Shown here: positions 6,280 to 12,633 of the stretch, piece after piece
Layout: each line of letters begins with the position of its first letter
How positions within the stretch are numbered: position 1 is the first letter of the stretch
Origin: an uncultured Phycisphaerales bacterium
GTDB taxonomy: Bacteria > Planctomycetota > Phycisphaerae > Phycisphaerales > SM1A02
Assembly (NCBI GenBank): GCA_946886375.1
Contig: CAMPIL010000038.1
Span: 1-15,201, forward strand
Direction: 5' to 3'
DNA: 15,201 nt
The notes under the pieces: generated by a model
Told to the model about the DNA's origin: nothing
The model's database searches: none
Seen by the model: the letters and a program-made list of their open reading frames with translations, nothing else
Position numbers and translations under genes: made by a program

Positions 6280-7388
6280 GCGTGCAGCGGCTCCAGCAAC
6301 GTGTGGGCCGCATCGTGATACAGACTGCCCAGCAGATCTCGCGGCAGAGATTTGCCGATCAGCATCGGCGCGTCCATGTCGCTGTGCCGATCCGGTGCGA
6401 CCATCTTCAAATCAGGATCGGCAATGGGCGATTCACCGCGCTCATCTGATTCCCAAAGTTTCCGCAATGCCCAATATCGACTGGCGTACAGGTCGAACGC
6501 CTGCTCCCGGTCGCTGGCCTTGGCCGCCATCTCCATCTTGTTTTCGGCGGGCGCAAGGTGCTCGTCCATCGTGACAATGTCAGAGCCGAAGAGAATTCGG
6601 CCTTTGAAGCGAGTGAGAAACTCAATGAGTTGCTGGCGCGGCTGCTGGCTGATTTCGCGGATCATCCATTTTGCCGCGCTGGTGTCCAGATAGAGGTTGG
6701 GGTGACGGTCCAGCAAGCCGTTCAGGAAACCAAGGTTCTCGGGCCAGCCGCCCATGTGCGCTGCGATCCACGGTTGAGTGAACCGATCAAGCATTCGCTC
6801 CAGCGGCAAGTACTGATCAGACTTTGAGCCGTAGATCGACGCGTCGGCGTACTTGGTGGCGAACCAGGTATCGGGGTCTGCAATGTGCGTCATGAAGTAC
6901 ATGCCCAGATCGTGCGCCACTTGCATGGCCTGTTGACGGACAGGCGAATCCAGGCGCATGAGCGTCGGGTCGCCGATCGACTTGGCGATTTCAACCGAGC
7001 GAGGCGCGGCCCAGAACTTGGTGATGCGGCAGCCCAGTGCGTGATACCCCTCAATGCGCTCGATGAAGCCCGCGCCCATGTCGTGCTTCTTGTCCTGGCC
7101 CGACCATCGAGGCACGGCGATGAAGCGGATGCGGTCGCCAAACACCTCGCGCATCGCTTGCACTTCCTCCAGTTGCGTCATCGAGTAGGTCAGCCCGATG
7201 CCGTAGAGTTCGGCGGCTTTTTGATAAATGCGTGCGGCTTTTGGGCCGTTGATGTGCGAATGCACATCGATGATGGGGAAGGGCAGGGGAGAAAACGTGG
7301 CGGCCTCGGCGGCGTAATCCACGCCGAATCGGTTCGAAGGATTGATGCGACTGGTGTCTTGCGTCGCGGCTTGTGCAAACCGGTTCAT
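6246..7388 (-). CDS. Amidohydrolase family protein (amidohydrolase_2 type)
   Basis: A 380-residue protein of the metal-dependent TIM-barrel amidohydrolase superfamily, amidohydrolase_2 branch (PF04909; hydrolases and decarboxylases such as ACMSD). Visible landmarks: strand-1 metal motif DVHSH (D41, H43, H45), H168 in MTHIADP, H211 in AAHMGGWPENLG, and D270 in ILFGSD, which together make the usual metal site. The substrate cannot be read from the sequence. The ATG at 7388 is chosen because longer in-frame starts run through the divergent glycosyltransferase gene and encode low-complexity Arg/Ser-rich residues. There is no clear signal peptide. Its start is 19 bp from the divergent GT4 start, and its end overlaps the upstream lipoprotein gene tail to tail. 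Confidence 0.88.
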   Translation of the reverse strand: MNRFAQAATQDTSRINPSNRFGVDYAAEAATFSPLPFPIIDVHSHINGPKAARIYQKAAELYGIGLTYSMTQLEEVQAMREVFGDRIRFIAVPRWSGQDKKHDMGAGFIERIEGYHALGCRITKFWAAPRSVEIAKSIGDPTLMRLDSPVRQQAMQVAHDLGMYFMTHIADPDTWFATKYADASIYGSKSDQYLPLERMLDRFTQPWIAAHMGGWPENLGFLNGLLDRHPNLYLDTSAAKWMIREISQQPRQQLIEFLTRFKGRILFGSDIVTMDEHLAPAENKMEMAAKASDREQAFDLYASRYWALRKLWESDERGESPIADPDLKMVAPDRHSDMDAPMLIGKSLPRDLLGSLYHDAAHTLLEPLHAQSQAGATQRM

Positions 7389-7407
7389 CGCGAGGATGAT
7401 AGACACG

Positions 7408-8520
7408 ATGAACCGGGCACCCAACCGACGAATCGCTCTGGCGCATGACTGGCTGGTTGGCCTGCGCGGGGGCGAGCGCGTGCTCGACCGCTTGGCGCAT
7501 CTGTTTGGTCCAACGGACATCTACACGCTGGTTCAGAACGGCCTGCCCCTGACCGATGCGATCGCGCGCTGCACGGTGATCACGTCGCGATTGCAGCATC
7601 TGCCGGGGGCGGCGGGAAAGTGGCGCCGGCATTACCTGCCGCTGATGCCGTCGGCGGTGCGCGGCTTGCGCGTGCAGCCGTGTGATCTTTTGATCTCCAC
7701 AAGTTCCGCGGTGATGAAGTCCATTCGCCCGCCCACCGGCGTGCCGCACCTGTGCTATTGCCACGCGCCGGCTCGGTACATCTGGGATCAGACTGGAGAT
7801 TACGGCCACGGCTCCGGCGCGCTGACGAGAGTGATCGGCTTGAACATGGTGCGCTCACGCTTCCAGCGATGGGATCGCAAGACTGCTGCGGGCGTGACGA
7901 AGTTTCTCGCCAACAGCAGGCACACCGCGGAACGAATCAAGCGGTGTTATGACCGCGATGCAGAGGTGTTGTATCCGCCGGTGCGCACCGAGTTCTTTGC
8001 GCCGGATGAAAGGACGCCGCGCGAGGACTGGTTGCTGGTGGTTTCCGCGCTGGAGCCGTACAAGCGTGTTGATGTGGCGATCGAAGCGTGCAATCGCGCT
8101 CGGTTGCCGTTGAAAGTGGTGGGCGCAGGCACGCAAGAGCGGCTGCTGCGCGCCGCGGCTGGCCCGAGTGTGCAAATGCTTGGTCGCGTGGATGATCAAT
8201 CGCTTCGCAATTTGTACCGCAGGGCGCGAGCGCTGATTTTTCCGCAGGTGGAGGACTTCGGCATTATCGCGGCGGAAGCGCAAGCCTGCGGATGTCCGGT
8301 CATTGCATTTGCCGGTGGAGGAGCGATGGAGATTCTCAGCGACCGCACAAGTGTGTTTTTCCACGAGCAGTCGGCGGATTCGCTGCTGGAGGCGATCGGC
8401 AGGCTGGACGCCGCCCGAATCGACCCCTGCGATTGCCGGGCGAGAGCGCTTCGATTCAGCGAATCGAGTTTCGACGCTGCGATGGTTCGAATTGTGAATG
8501 AGATGCTCGCGCCAGCGTGA
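7408..8520 (+). CDS. Glycosyltransferase family 4 (GT-B)
   Basis: A 370-residue GT4 enzyme that transfers a sugar from a nucleotide-sugar donor, probably in surface polysaccharide or glycolipid synthesis. The N-terminal domain has RIALAHDWLVGLRGGERVLD (8-27) and the CYCHAPARYIWD motif (117-127), typical of mannosyltransferase-like GT4 proteins. The C-terminal domain has SALEPYKRVDVAIEA (213-227), KVVGAG, and an intact E-x7-E motif (E282 and E290 in EDFGIIAAE) followed by ACGCPVIAF. The start at 7408 (MNRAPNRR) is supported by GAGGA 11 nt upstream; an in-frame ATG at 7396 is possible. It runs convergently into the flavin-reductase-like gene, with 5 bp between their stop codons. Confidence 0.9.
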   Translation: MNRAPNRRIALAHDWLVGLRGGERVLDRLAHLFGPTDIYTLVQNGLPLTDAIARCTVITSRLQHLPGAAGKWRRHYLPLMPSAVRGLRVQPCDLLISTSSAVMKSIRPPTGVPHLCYCHAPARYIWDQTGDYGHGSGALTRVIGLNMVRSRFQRWDRKTAAGVTKFLANSRHTAERIKRCYDRDAEVLYPPVRTEFFAPDERTPREDWLLVVSALEPYKRVDVAIEACNRARLPLKVVGAGTQERLLRAAAGPSVQMLGRVDDQSLRNLYRRARALIFPQVEDFGIIAAEAQACGCPVIAFAGGGAMEILSDRTSVFFHEQSADSLLEAIGRLDAARIDPCDCRARALRFSESSFDAAMVRIVNEMLAPA

Positions 8521-8525
8521 GCCCA

Positions 8526-9023
8526 TCACTGCGGTGTGGTATTCGCCAGGCCGTTGCCGCCGAAGCACACCGCCGGCGTGCCGCGATTCAGCACCGCGCT
8601 GAACTGCACCTGTCCGACGTAGATGCGGTAGTCCGCATCGAGTTCAACGTGCCGAACGATCGTGCAGTCCATGCAATTCATCGCGCGGTCAATGATCGGC
8701 GAACCGCTCGGCGCGGTGGTGGTCATCATGCTGACCAGAGGATCGTCGTTGCCCAGAAATGAATGCTGAAACTTGCGAAGCAGGAAGCGGTCATCCGCGC
8801 TGATCTGGCAGAGGGTGAAGCATTGGCTCCCATGTAACAGTTGCTCACTCGGCTGGCCCTTGGGCAATGCGACCATGACCATCGGGGGCGCATCGGAACA
8901 CTGCTGCATCCACTTTACGAGCATCGCGCCGCGTATGCCCTCGTATTGCGCTGCAAGGATGAAAAGCCCGCCGGGAATTTGCGCCAGGACGTCCGATTCG
9001 GGAGATTCTGAATTCTTGACCAT
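8526..9023 (-). CDS. Flavin reductase-like domain protein
   Basis: A 165-residue single-domain protein resembling the flavin reductase-like FMN-binding split barrel (PF01613). DVLAQIPGGLFILAAQYEG (11-29) corresponds to the N-terminal strand pair, PMVMVALPKGQPSEQLL (47-63) to the flavin-binding segment, and CFTLCQISADDRFLLRKF (68-85) to the next strand and helix. Several cysteines (C42, C68, C72, C117, C120) stand out, with NCMDC a possible redox or metal pair. The ATG at 9023 has GGAG 6 nt upstream; ATGs at 9083 and 9092 would lengthen it but have no such site. The redox partner and substrate are unknown. Confidence 0.82.
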   Translation of the reverse strand: MVKNSESPESDVLAQIPGGLFILAAQYEGIRGAMLVKWMQQCSDAPPMVMVALPKGQPSEQLLHGSQCFTLCQISADDRFLLRKFQHSFLGNDDPLVSMMTTTAPSGSPIIDRAMNCMDCTIVRHVELDADYRIYVGQVQFSAVLNRGTPAVCFGGNGLANTTPQ

Positions 9024-9248
9024 CTGCCTCTCCGTGCCTGCGGACTGACCGCGCCTGGGATCCGCAAAATGCCTAGGTTTCATCGGCAGCATCCGGGTGG
9101 TGGATAACCAGTGGACAGATCACGGCCGGCGAATTGAGTTTATCCGGAGAGATTACCGGAAGTCATGGCTGCTGCACGACTTACAGCGATATTTCCATTC
9201 TGGTGCGTGCGAGTGGGGCCACTTTCTGTGTGAAAAGGTGTTGCATTG

Positions 9249-9263
9249 TGGGAAGGATTGGGT
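9249..9263 (+). promoter_or_regulatory. Candidate MraZ binding box upstream of mraZ
   Basis: TGGGA (9249-9253), five bases, then TGGGT (9259-9263) gives a 10-bp-phased direct repeat, matching the TGGGN-N5-TGGGN arrangement bound by MraZ in E. coli. Two weaker repeats continue the same phase upstream: TGTTG at 9239 and TGTGA at 9229. The box ends 35 bp before the mraZ start, suitable for autoregulation. The match is read from sequence; binding is an inference from the E. coli system. Confidence 0.6.
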
Positions 9264-9298
9264 TAACTTCCGTCGTCATCCCACCGAGGTCATGATGC

Positions 9299-9781
9299 GT
9301 GTTGTTTACAGGCGAATACGAGCACACGATCGACGCCAAGCAAAGGCTGGCCATTCCCGCGGAAATCCGTTCGCGGCTGAATCCGGAACTGCATGGCGAG
9401 GCCTTCTACATCGTGCCCGGCGCCAACGGCGCTCTCTGGCTGTGGCCGGAGCGGACTTTCGAACGCATGGCCAGCGCGATGGAGCACTCGCTGCTTCCGG
9501 GCGAGGAGATGATGGAATTCGAGGAATTGATGTTCCCCCAGTCCAAGCGGCTGGAGGTGGACAAGGCCGGGCGAATTCGCATTCCCGATCAGATGCTCGA
9601 GGAGTTCGGCCTGGGGCAGACCATCACGATTCTGGGCATGAAAGATCATCTGGAGTTGCGCGATCCCAAGCAATGGCAGGCGCAGCGTCAGCAGACCCTG
9701 GCCAAGCGCAAGGAGATCATGGTTCGCGCTCGACTGGCTCTCAAGAAGGACCTTGATGGAGGGGAGAAAGAAGGTCCCTGA
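9299..9781 (+). CDS. mraZ: MraZ, transcriptional regulator
   Basis: A 160-residue MraZ, near the usual length of about 145-160. MraZ forms a ring-shaped oligomer on the nucleoid and regulates the division/cell-wall (dcw) genes. The start MLFTGEYEHTIDAKQRLAIP is diagnostic. Both SpoVT/AbrB-like half-domains keep their DxxxR signature: D12-R16 (DAKQR) and D88-R92 (DKAGR). The C-terminus is a basic helix (QRQQTLAKRKEIMVRARLAL). The start codon is GTG at 9299 with GAGGT 8 nt upstream. Normally rsmH (mraW) and other dcw genes follow; here a 547-bp non-coding region and a convergent csrA follow instead, so mraZ stands alone. A phased TGGGN pair upstream suggests autoregulation. Confidence 0.96.
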   Translation: MLFTGEYEHTIDAKQRLAIPAEIRSRLNPELHGEAFYIVPGANGALWLWPERTFERMASAMEHSLLPGEEMMEFEELMFPQSKRLEVDKAGRIRIPDQMLEEFGLGQTITILGMKDHLELRDPKQWQAQRQQTLAKRKEIMVRARLALKKDLDGGEKEGP

Positions 9782-9854
9782 GTCGGACACGGCTCTCGGA
9801 CATTTTGCACGAGGCACGGCCGAGGTCTGGATCGCCAGGCCAAGGCAAGGGACG

Positions 9855-9874
9855 ACCGGGCATGGACGCCCGGT
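9855..9874 (+). other. AnGGA-loop hairpin 1
   Basis: ACCGGGC (9855-9861) pairs perfectly with GCCCGGT (9868-9874), leaving the six-base loop ATGGAC. Loop and stem length are identical to the hairpin at 10029-10048, while two stem base pairs differ in a compensatory way (C-G to G-C, and G-C to T-A). Confidence 0.6.
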
Positions 9875-10028
9875 ATTTGCTGGCTCTTTGTGGACGACGT
9901 CTGTTCTGCCCAGCCACGGACGATCGGCGGAAATTGTCGAACACAGGCGGCTCTCAACCCCACTTGCTGTGGGGGTACAGATTTCGTTGAGCGCCGCACA
10001 GGCACGCAGGAGTTCCGCCGTCGTGATG

Positions 10029-10048
10029 ACGGGTCATGGACGACCCGT
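10029..10048 (+). other. AnGGA-loop hairpin 2
   Basis: ACGGGTC (10029-10035) pairs with GACCCGT (10042-10048) around the loop ATGGAC. Compared with hairpin 1 the four stem substitutions form two covarying pairs, as expected if the RNA fold and its loop are what is maintained. Confidence 0.6.
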
Positions 10049-10056
10049 GAAGCAAG

Positions 10057-10093
10057 GTGATTCGGTCGGCACGGACGCGCTGATCGAATTCAC
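10057..10093 (+). other. AnGGA-loop hairpin 3, long stem
   Basis: GTGA (10057-10060) pairs with TCAC (10090-10093), then after a bulged T at 10089, TTCGGTCGGC (10061-10070) pairs with GCTGATCGAA (10079-10088), including two G-U pairs. The apical loop is ACGGACGC, again with AnGGA at its 5' side. Confidence 0.55.
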
Positions 10094-10133
10094 AACAACG
10101 GCAAGGGGTCAACGCCCACGCCTTCGTTCATCT

Positions 10134-10162
10134 GCCTTCAGATTCATCATGAGTCTGAAGGC
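10134..10162. other. 13-bp hairpin in the mraZ-csrA convergent gap
   Basis: Bases 10134-10146 (GCCTTCAGATTCA) pair with 10150-10162 around the triloop TCA, with one G-U pair. It carries no GGA loop and is not followed by a clear T-run on either strand. A second 6-bp hairpin (GCCTTG/CAAGGC) starts at 10161. Lying between convergent genes, it may mark the 3' end of the candidate RNA or act as a poor-U terminator. Confidence 0.4.
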
Positions 10163-10328
10163 CTTGCGCCGACCAAGGCAGCTCGGCGATACGCAGTTTC
10201 CTTCCCAACGCTCGTGGCGCGCCCACCACGTGCCGCGAGCCTTTTCCCAAACGCGCGCGATCACCGCGCCGCCGCTGTGCCGGACCGCACCGCGCTCAAA
10301 CCACGCGCGCAACTTCAGATTGAAAATA

Positions 10329-10553
10329 TCAGGGCGTGCCGGTGCCGGACGGACGAATCTGCCCAACCACCGATGGCTTGGATGTCAGAATCTGCTCGGC
10401 GACTTCGCGGCGATGCACGTCAATCTCGCGCGGAAACGAAAACGCCAATCGCACACGATCGCCTTTGATGGTCGCGATGCGAACGATCCCCAAAGGGTTC
10501 GCCGGATCGCCGATGACAACTTCTTCACCTTCCCGCCGTGTTATGACGAGCAT
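10329..10553 (-). CDS. csrA: CsrA, RNA-binding carbon storage regulator
   Basis: A 74-residue CsrA/RsmA protein, a homodimeric post-transcriptional regulator that binds GGA motifs in mRNA leaders. MLVITRREGEEVVIGD is the typical first strand and turn, and DVHRREVAEQI (45-55) holds the RNA-contacting His-Arg (H47, R48, equivalent to E. coli H43, R44). Compared with E. coli CsrA it has about four extra residues in the GDPANPLGIVRI turn and a C-terminal extension rich in Gly/Pro/Ser. The start at 10553 has AGGAGGT 7 nt upstream; longer in-frame starts lack CsrA similarity. It lies 155 bp downstream of the nfu-like gene on the same strand. No fliW or flagellar gene is nearby. Confidence 0.96.
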   Translation of the reverse strand: MLVITRREGEEVVIGDPANPLGIVRIATIKGDRVRLAFSFPREIDVHRREVAEQILTSKPSVVGQIRPSGTGTP

Positions 10554-10589
10554 GCCTAGGACCTCCTGCCCTAATGCGTTTGCTTTCGA

Positions 10590-10607
10590 TGGTGCGTTCG
10601 TGCACCA
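10590..10607 (-). promoter_or_regulatory. Hairpin in the csrA leader
   Basis: On the minus strand TGGTGC and GCACCA form a 6-bp stem around a 6-nt loop, about 23 nt upstream of the csrA Shine-Dalgarno. Two GGA triplets flank it in the leader: one inside AGGAGGT and one farther upstream in TGAGGAAAT. CsrA commonly represses its own translation through such GGA sites; here neither site has the full AnGGA form, so this is only suggestive. Confidence 0.35.
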
Positions 10608-10708
10608 CCCACCAGAGACAAGCGTACCCGATTTCCTCATCAAGGCCCAATAAATTTCGACTTGATTTTTGGATTTTGCACGGGAGGCGGCACGCCCAAG
10701 GGCGTCGG

Positions 10709-11002
10709 TCAATCCACCGCCTGCACGCCCGTCACCCCGGGAACCCGGTGAATCAGATTCCGTTCAATGCCCGCCTGCAGGGTCATTCTGCTGGAGGGGC
10801 AGCCCACGCAGGCCCCATGAAGGCGTACTTCGACAACGCCTTGCGGCGTGATTCCAACCAGTTCCACATCCCCGCCGTCGGACTGCACCGCCGGTCGGAT
10901 CATGTTCAGAACCTGCTCCACTTGGCGATGCATCGGGTCAACCTGCATCGCGTGGTCGCTGTCGGATTGGGTCAGGGGATTGGTCATGAGCGGCCGATTC
11001 AT
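10709..11002 (-). CDS. Nfu-type Fe-S cluster carrier (NifU C-terminal domain)
   Basis: A 97-residue protein made of one NifU C-terminal (Nfu) domain, which binds a [4Fe-4S] cluster between two subunits and hands it to client proteins. Residues 26-45 (RQVEQVLNMIRPAVQSDGGD) are the conserved family start with its SDGGD turn, and C65 and C68 in GACVGCPSS form the CxxC cluster ligands. The start at 11002 is one of two close ATG codons (the other at 10987), neither with a clear ribosome binding site. A weak hairpin follows the stop. It is on the same strand as csrA, and shared transcription is possible. Confidence 0.9.
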   Translation of the reverse strand: MNRPLMTNPLTQSDSDHAMQVDPMHRQVEQVLNMIRPAVQSDGGDVELVGITPQGVVEVRLHGACVGCPSSRMTLQAGIERNLIHRVPGVTGVQAVD

Positions 11003-11082
11003 TGTAGTGGGCCGGCGAGGGTCATGGTAGCCGAATCGTGGCGGCGCCAGATTCAGCAGCGGCTCGCGATAGACTAATCCGC

Positions 11083-12633
11083 ATGGAACATTCAATGTCG
11101 ACGATTGCCGCCGCGCTTCAACTGTGTCTAGTGGCGATGTTGTGGGGATGCGCGTCCGACCAGGTCAAGTCCGACCCGATCGCCACGCTCAACGCGCCTT
11201 CGCTCACAGGCTACCAGCACAACAAGGCGATGGAAGCGCTGGACGCCACGGCTCCGAATGATCCGGAGACGCTCAAGGCGCTGCACAACGTGGTCTCGCG
11301 TGATTATTACTCCCTAGGCGTGCGTGAGGCGGCATTGAACCGGCTGGCAGAGCGAGATCTGGACAACCTCAAGCGCACGATCCGGAATACGATGCCGCGA
11401 TCGGAATCCCCCGGCTGGATTGAACGCTGCAGCCAAATCATTGCTGAGCGCGGGTGGACTGACCTCAGCCCCGCCTTGGTGAGCAGTTGGGCGCGGCCGC
11501 GCGCGTGGGTGCGCGACGAAATGCAGCGGCCGGAGTACATGGCGCTGGCCAGCATGCACGGCCCCGACAACATCACCGATGTGGTGTACACGCTGTTTCT
11601 TGAATCCAAATCCGCCGGCCAGCAGGGGCTTCGCACGCGCTGCTGGGACCTGCTTCACCGTCTCGGTCAGCGCGAGCGATTGGTGCAACTGCTCGCATCA
11701 AGCAACGTGCCGCAGGATGATGCGATGCTGCTGGACCTGCGCGCCGGCGCGGCGGAACTGGGTCTTGTGCCGCGCAATCGCGAGGAAATTCTCTGGCTGC
11801 GCAAGTTGCGCGAGCCTGATCGGTCGGACTTCTGGGCCCGCGCGGTGAGCGCGGTGAAAGACCTTTCGCCTCAACGCCGTGCAGATCTGGAACTGCGCGA
11901 TCTCCCGATCCTCGTATCGGCCTCGCTGCACGACCCGGAAATGCTGCGAATGTCGAGCGACGACCTGTACGCCCGAGCCGAGTCCTATCTTCAGAGCCAG
12001 CCGCATTACGTGCAGGACTCCAACTACGCCGGCATCGCCGACAGTTCGCAGCAGCGCCTGCGCGACCATCGCGGCAAACTGACCTGGGGCGATCTCGCCG
12101 CCATCCACATCGCCATTCGCGCGTTGCAGGTGCCGGAAGTCGTCGCCCATCTGTTCAATTACGCCGAGCGCGATCAGGTGGACACGTCCACCGAATACGG
12201 CGGGGTGATCGCGCTCGATGCGAAAGACCGATTCGAGATTCGAGAATTCCAGGCGATGATGCGCCGGCACGATCAGGAGTTCATCGCGTCGCAGGCGATG
12301 CTGGATGCGGCCTACACTTCGATCTTTCATTTTCACCTTCATGCCCAGAAATATCGCAACGAACAATTCGCCGGCCCCGGGTTCGGCGACATCAATTACG
12401 CCGACAACGTCTATGCCAACTGCCTGGTGTTCACCTTCATGAACAAGGACACGATGAACGTGGATTTTTACAGGCACGGCCGCGTCGTGATCGACCTTGG
12501 CGTCATCAAGCGGCCGAACGTGCAGGCAAGCGCGCAAGGTGAAGAGGACGCGCTGCGCCAGACGGCTGCGTCGCGCATGATCTGGATTCCCTTGCTGTTG
12601 CATTCTCGAATTTCGTCCAGTCAGGTCGCCTGA
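11083..12633 (+). CDS. Large hypothetical lipoprotein
   Basis: A 516-residue protein with an N-terminal hydrophobic segment and a lipobox-like LWGC (cysteine 23). The first half is rich in helices and looks like a helical repeat region. The C-terminal part contains a distinctive aromatic and histidine-rich stretch (IFHFHLHAQKY) and NVDFYRHGRVVIDLGVIKRP. I do not recognise a named domain. An alternative ATG at 11095 would still precede the lipobox. The stop codon overlaps the start of the M48 protease gene (TGATG), so the two are translationally coupled and probably function together, perhaps in envelope protein turnover. Confidence 0.82.
   Translation: MEHSMSTIAAALQLCLVAMLWGCASDQVKSDPIATLNAPSLTGYQHNKAMEALDATAPNDPETLKALHNVVSRDYYSLGVREAALNRLAERDLDNLKRTIRNTMPRSESPGWIERCSQIIAERGWTDLSPALVSSWARPRAWVRDEMQRPEYMALASMHGPDNITDVVYTLFLESKSAGQQGLRTRCWDLLHRLGQRERLVQLLASSNVPQDDAMLLDLRAGAAELGLVPRNREEILWLRKLREPDRSDFWARAVSAVKDLSPQRRADLELRDLPILVSASLHDPEMLRMSSDDLYARAESYLQSQPHYVQDSNYAGIADSSQQRLRDHRGKLTWGDLAAIHIAIRALQVPEVVAHLFNYAERDQVDTSTEYGGVIALDAKDRFEIREFQAMMRRHDQEFIASQAMLDAAYTSIFHFHLHAQKYRNEQFAGPGFGDINYADNVYANCLVFTFMNKDTMNVDFYRHGRVVIDLGVIKRPNVQASAQGEEDALRQTAASRMIWIPLLLHSRISSSQVA

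Larger units (their letters stand above)
9820..10165 (+). ncRNA. Candidate CsrA-sequestering structured RNA (CsrB/RsmZ-like)
   Basis: The gap between mraZ and csrA (9782-10328) contains no credible gene but is rich in perfect or near-perfect hairpins. In order: 9824-9841 (7-bp stem); 9855-9874 (7 bp, loop AUGGAC); 9904-9932 (7 bp, 15-nt loop with ACGGA); 9946-9995 (nested stems of 4, 5-6 and 6 bp); 10029-10048 (7 bp, loop AUGGAC); 10057-10093 (14 bp with one bulge, loop ACGGACGC); 10134-10162 (13 bp, 3-nt loop). AnGGA at the start of an apical loop is the canonical CsrA binding element, and only the plus strand presents it. CsrB-type RNAs act by carrying several such sites that titrate CsrA, whose gene lies just beyond on the opposite strand. 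Boundaries are approximate; no clear promoter or U-tract terminator was found, so it could also be the 3'UTR of mraZ. Confidence 0.42.

Noticed and set aside
9782..10328. Known structured RNAs (RNase P RNA, tmRNA, SRP RNA) in the gap
   Set aside because: The conserved RNase P core (GAGGAAAGTCC), a tmRNA alanine acceptor and an SRP-type GNRA/GGAG domain were looked for and not seen.
9753..10559. Plus-strand open frame of 268 codons spanning the mraZ-csrA gap
   Set aside because: It overlaps the mraZ end, runs antisense through the whole of csrA, and encodes an Arg/Ser/Pro-rich sequence without domain features; a long open frame is expected by chance in GC-rich DNA.
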